Shown piece after piece: positions 62,243 through 64,000 of a DNA stretch of 64,000 nt. A program made the translations under genes and the position numbers. Within the stretch, counting starts at the first letter, position 1, and every line of letters begins with the position of its first letter. The notes below the pieces were generated by a model, which had not been told where the DNA came from, searched no databases, and saw only the letters and a list, made by a program, of their open reading frames with translations. The stretch spans positions 1 to 64,000 of the forward strand of contig JAGGRA010000014.1 of NCBI GenBank assembly GCA_018613035.1, read 5' to 3'. This stretch comes from Pseudomonas sp. ISL-84. GTDB lineage: Bacteria; Bacillota; Bacilli; Bacillales; Cytobacillaceae.

Positions 62243-64000
62243 TTATAACCCGCATTTCAGCTGGGCATTACAGTTCGTACACGTATTGCATCCACCTATT
62301 TCTTTTACCTTTCCTTTTCGGCATACCGGACAAGTATTGCCTACTTCTGAACCGATTGTTACATCAGTTGAACGAAGGTCGCTGATGGTATCAACTAAGA
62401 CAACATGCTGCTTTGTTTTCTCTTTCTTAACTGTTTCTGTATCATCAAAGCTGTTTTCTTCTGCTTTCAGTGTCAGGACCTGAGAATCGCGTGATCCGTC
62501 AACATAGACCGTTCCACCCTTGGCACCGCCACGGTACAGGCGCTCATACACTTTTTCAACCTGCTCAACACTATAGCCCTTCGGCGCATTTACTGTTTTG
62601 CTTATTGAACTGTCAATCCAGCGCTGGATTACACATTGTACATCAGCATGTGCTTCAGGAGCCAAATCCATCGCTGCAATAAACCATTCAGGCAGATTAT
62701 CCGGATCTGCATCGGGGTTGTGGTCCAAATATTCCTGAACGATATCTGCCTTCACTTCGATAAACTTGCCTAAACGGCCACTTCTGAAATAAGAGAAGGA
62801 GAAGTATGGTTCAAGGCCAGTAGAAACTCCAACCATTGTTCCAGTAGATCCAGTCGGAGCAACAGTTAATAGATGCGAATTACGAATTCCATTTTCCAGG
62901 ATAGACTGACGGACATCTTCAGGCATTTTCTTCATAAAGCCTGTTTGTGTGAATGCTTGGCGCAAGCGGTTTGTATCCTCTGCATTCTCGCCTGTTAGGA
63001 ATGGGAAGCTTCCCTTTTCCTTTGCAAGCTCCACAGAAGCTCTGTACGCTGTCGTTGCAATTGTTTCAAAGACTTTGTCTATCAGCTCATTTCCTTCTTC
63101 CGAGCCATATTCAGTTTCGCAGTAGATGAGCAAATCATGAAGTCCCATAACACCAAGGCCAACACGGCGCTCACCAAGTGCCTGCTTTTGGTTCTCTTCA
63201 AGGAAGTATGGGGTTGCATCTATTACATTATCCTGCATACGTACACCCACTTTGACAGTACGCTTCAGCTTTTCAAAGTTTACTGTTTTGTTTTCCTTAT
63301 CTGCCATTTCTGCCAGGTTCACTGCTGCAAGATTGCAGACAGAATATGGTGCGAGAGGCTGTTCCCCACACGGGTTTGTTGCTACAACCTTTTGTCCATA
63401 TGCCTGTGCATTTGTCATGTCGTTGGCATTATCGATAAAAAAGATTCCTGGTTCTGCAGAGTATGTTGCACAAATATTAATCAAGTTCCAAAGCTCTTTC
63501 GCTTTAATTTTGCGGTAAACACGAACCTTGTAGCCCAGCTTTTCCCATTCTCTTACGTCACCGACTTTATGCCATTCTTCATTATAGATTTTCATGGTCT
63601 CGGCATCGTAGGATTCCACATCCGGGAAGCGAAGATTGTATTCTGCGTCATTCTCGACTGCATCCATGAATTCTTTTGTCAGGCAGACTGATATATTTGC
63701 ACCTGTCAGGAATTCAGAATTATGGACACTGTAAGTACCGCCAGTTGACAGCTTTTCTTCTGCATCTTTGATAATCTTCTCGCTGAATCCGCCATATCCA
63801 GGAATAGTCTTGTAATTAACAATTCCCTGATACATATCAATTTCCTGTTCGGTGAAAGGGGTAAATTTCAATTTTTCTTTAGCGTATTTTTTAATGGTTT
63901 CATCATTTGTATTTTCAAGAAGGAATCGTAAAATCCTTGGATTTTGCATTTTAGAGATTATGAATTCAATAATGTCCGGATGCCAGTCCGACAGCATAAT
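62243..64000 (-). CDS. nrdJ: Vitamin B12-dependent (class II) ribonucleotide reductase, 3' part
   Basis: The last ~585 codons are in the window; the reading frame continues past 64000, so the start is missing. Catalytic-barrel segments are NPCGEQPLAPYSVCNLAAVNLAE (active-site Cys), RRVGLGVMGLHDLL, and TVAPTGSTGTMVGVSTGLEPYFSFSYFR. The C-terminal extension is typical of large adenosylcobalamin-type reductases, with a zinc-ribbon-like tail CPVCRKGKVKEIGGCNTCTNCNAQLKCG. It makes deoxyribonucleotides without needing oxygen. It shares its cofactor with MutAB. Confidence 0.93.
   Translation of the reverse strand: MMLSDWHPDIIEFIISKMQNPRILRFLLENTNDETIKKYAKEKLKFTPFTEQEIDMYQGIVNYKTIPGYGGFSEKIIKDAEEKLSTGGTYSVHNSEFLTGANISVCLTKEFMDAVENDAEYNLRFPDVESYDAETMKIYNEEWHKVGDVREWEKLGYKVRVYRKIKAKELWNLINICATYSAEPGIFFIDNANDMTNAQAYGQKVVATNPCGEQPLAPYSVCNLAAVNLAEMADKENKTVNFEKLKRTVKVGVRMQDNVIDATPYFLEENQKQALGERRVGLGVMGLHDLLIYCETEYGSEEGNELIDKVFETIATTAYRASVELAKEKGSFPFLTGENAEDTNRLRQAFTQTGFMKKMPEDVRQSILENGIRNSHLLTVAPTGSTGTMVGVSTGLEPYFSFSYFRSGRLGKFIEVKADIVQEYLDHNPDADPDNLPEWFIAAMDLAPEAHADVQCVIQRWIDSSISKTVNAPKGYSVEQVEKVYERLYRGGAKGGTVYVDGSRDSQVLTLKAEENSFDDTETVKKEKTKQHVVLVDTISDLRSTDVTIGSEVGNTCPVCRKGKVKEIGGCNTCTNCNAQLKCGL

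Overview
The window is a stretch of a low-to-mid GC Gram-positive, endospore-forming chromosome of the family Bacillaceae. Evidence for this is spo0A, spoIVB, the complete spoIIIAA-AH operon, splB, GGAGG ribosome binding sites, GTG/TTG starts, and a gene order that follows the Bacillus subtilis yqj-yqi-yqh region. It is not B. subtilis itself: it carries methylmalonyl-CoA mutase, a B12-type ribonucleotide reductase, an alkaline phosphatase and, most notably, a large structured RNA locus. A Cytobacillus/Mesobacillus/Neobacillus-type organism is my inference only. Almost all genes lie on the minus strand.

Layout. 1-322: tandem 52-bp repeats and the gndA terminator. 0.3-9.3 kb: gndA, dinB, a lone cheW, an M20 peptidase, a carboxyltransferase with methylmalonyl-CoA epimerase, the 31-residue miniprotein Prli42 (+), an L,D-transpeptidase and a yqjA-type membrane protein. 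9.4-11.7 kb: the artPQM arginine-type ABC transporter. 11.8-28.7 kb: brxB, meaB-mutB-mutA, then the branched-chain keto acid operon ptb-bcd-buk-lpdV-bkdAA-bkdAB-bkdB with its sigma-54 activator bkdR. 28.9-36 kb: two small (+) genes, spo0A, spoIVB, recN, argR and a TlyA-type methyltransferase. 36-43.4 kb: dxs, oapA, a ~640-nt noncoding region that I identify as OLE RNA, ispA, xseB, xseA, folD and nusB. 44-46.4 kb: yqhY-accC-accB. 46.6-48.1 kb: a chemoreceptor (+). 48.1-53.5 kb: spoIIIA operon. 53.6-56.1 kb: a (+) island of alkaline phosphatase, a SIMPL-domain protein and a 55-residue protein. 56.1-64 kb: efp, papA, aroQ, yqhR, yqhP (+), yqhO, splB and the 3' part of a class II ribonucleotide reductase.

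How it fits together. BkdR and sigma-54 drive catabolism of Val/Ile/Leu to branched acyl-CoAs. Propionyl-CoA arising from Ile and Val can then pass through the carboxyltransferase (5.2 kb), the epimerase (6.8 kb), MutAB and its chaperone MeaB to succinyl-CoA. MutAB and the ribonucleotide reductase at the right edge both need adenosylcobalamin. The spo0A/spoIVB/spoIIIA genes cover sporulation initiation, sigma-K checkpoint signalling and the forespore feeding channel. The isoprenoid genes dxs and ispA flank OLE RNA and the gene for its membrane partner OapA, the arrangement known from Halalkalibacterium (Bacillus) halodurans.

Intergenic regions carry several repeat types: a 52-bp tandem array, a dispersed ~130-200-bp family, and a MITE-like 170-bp copy with perfect 12-bp terminal inverted repeats and an 8-bp target duplication inside the bkd operon. 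Regulatory sites readable by eye include a -24/-12 promoter with a cre site before ptb, a FapR operator before accB, a sigma-H/0A-box region before spo0A, a sigma-E promoter before spoIIIAA and a strong promoter for OLE. All identifications come from reading the sequence against remembered families; no database search was run.
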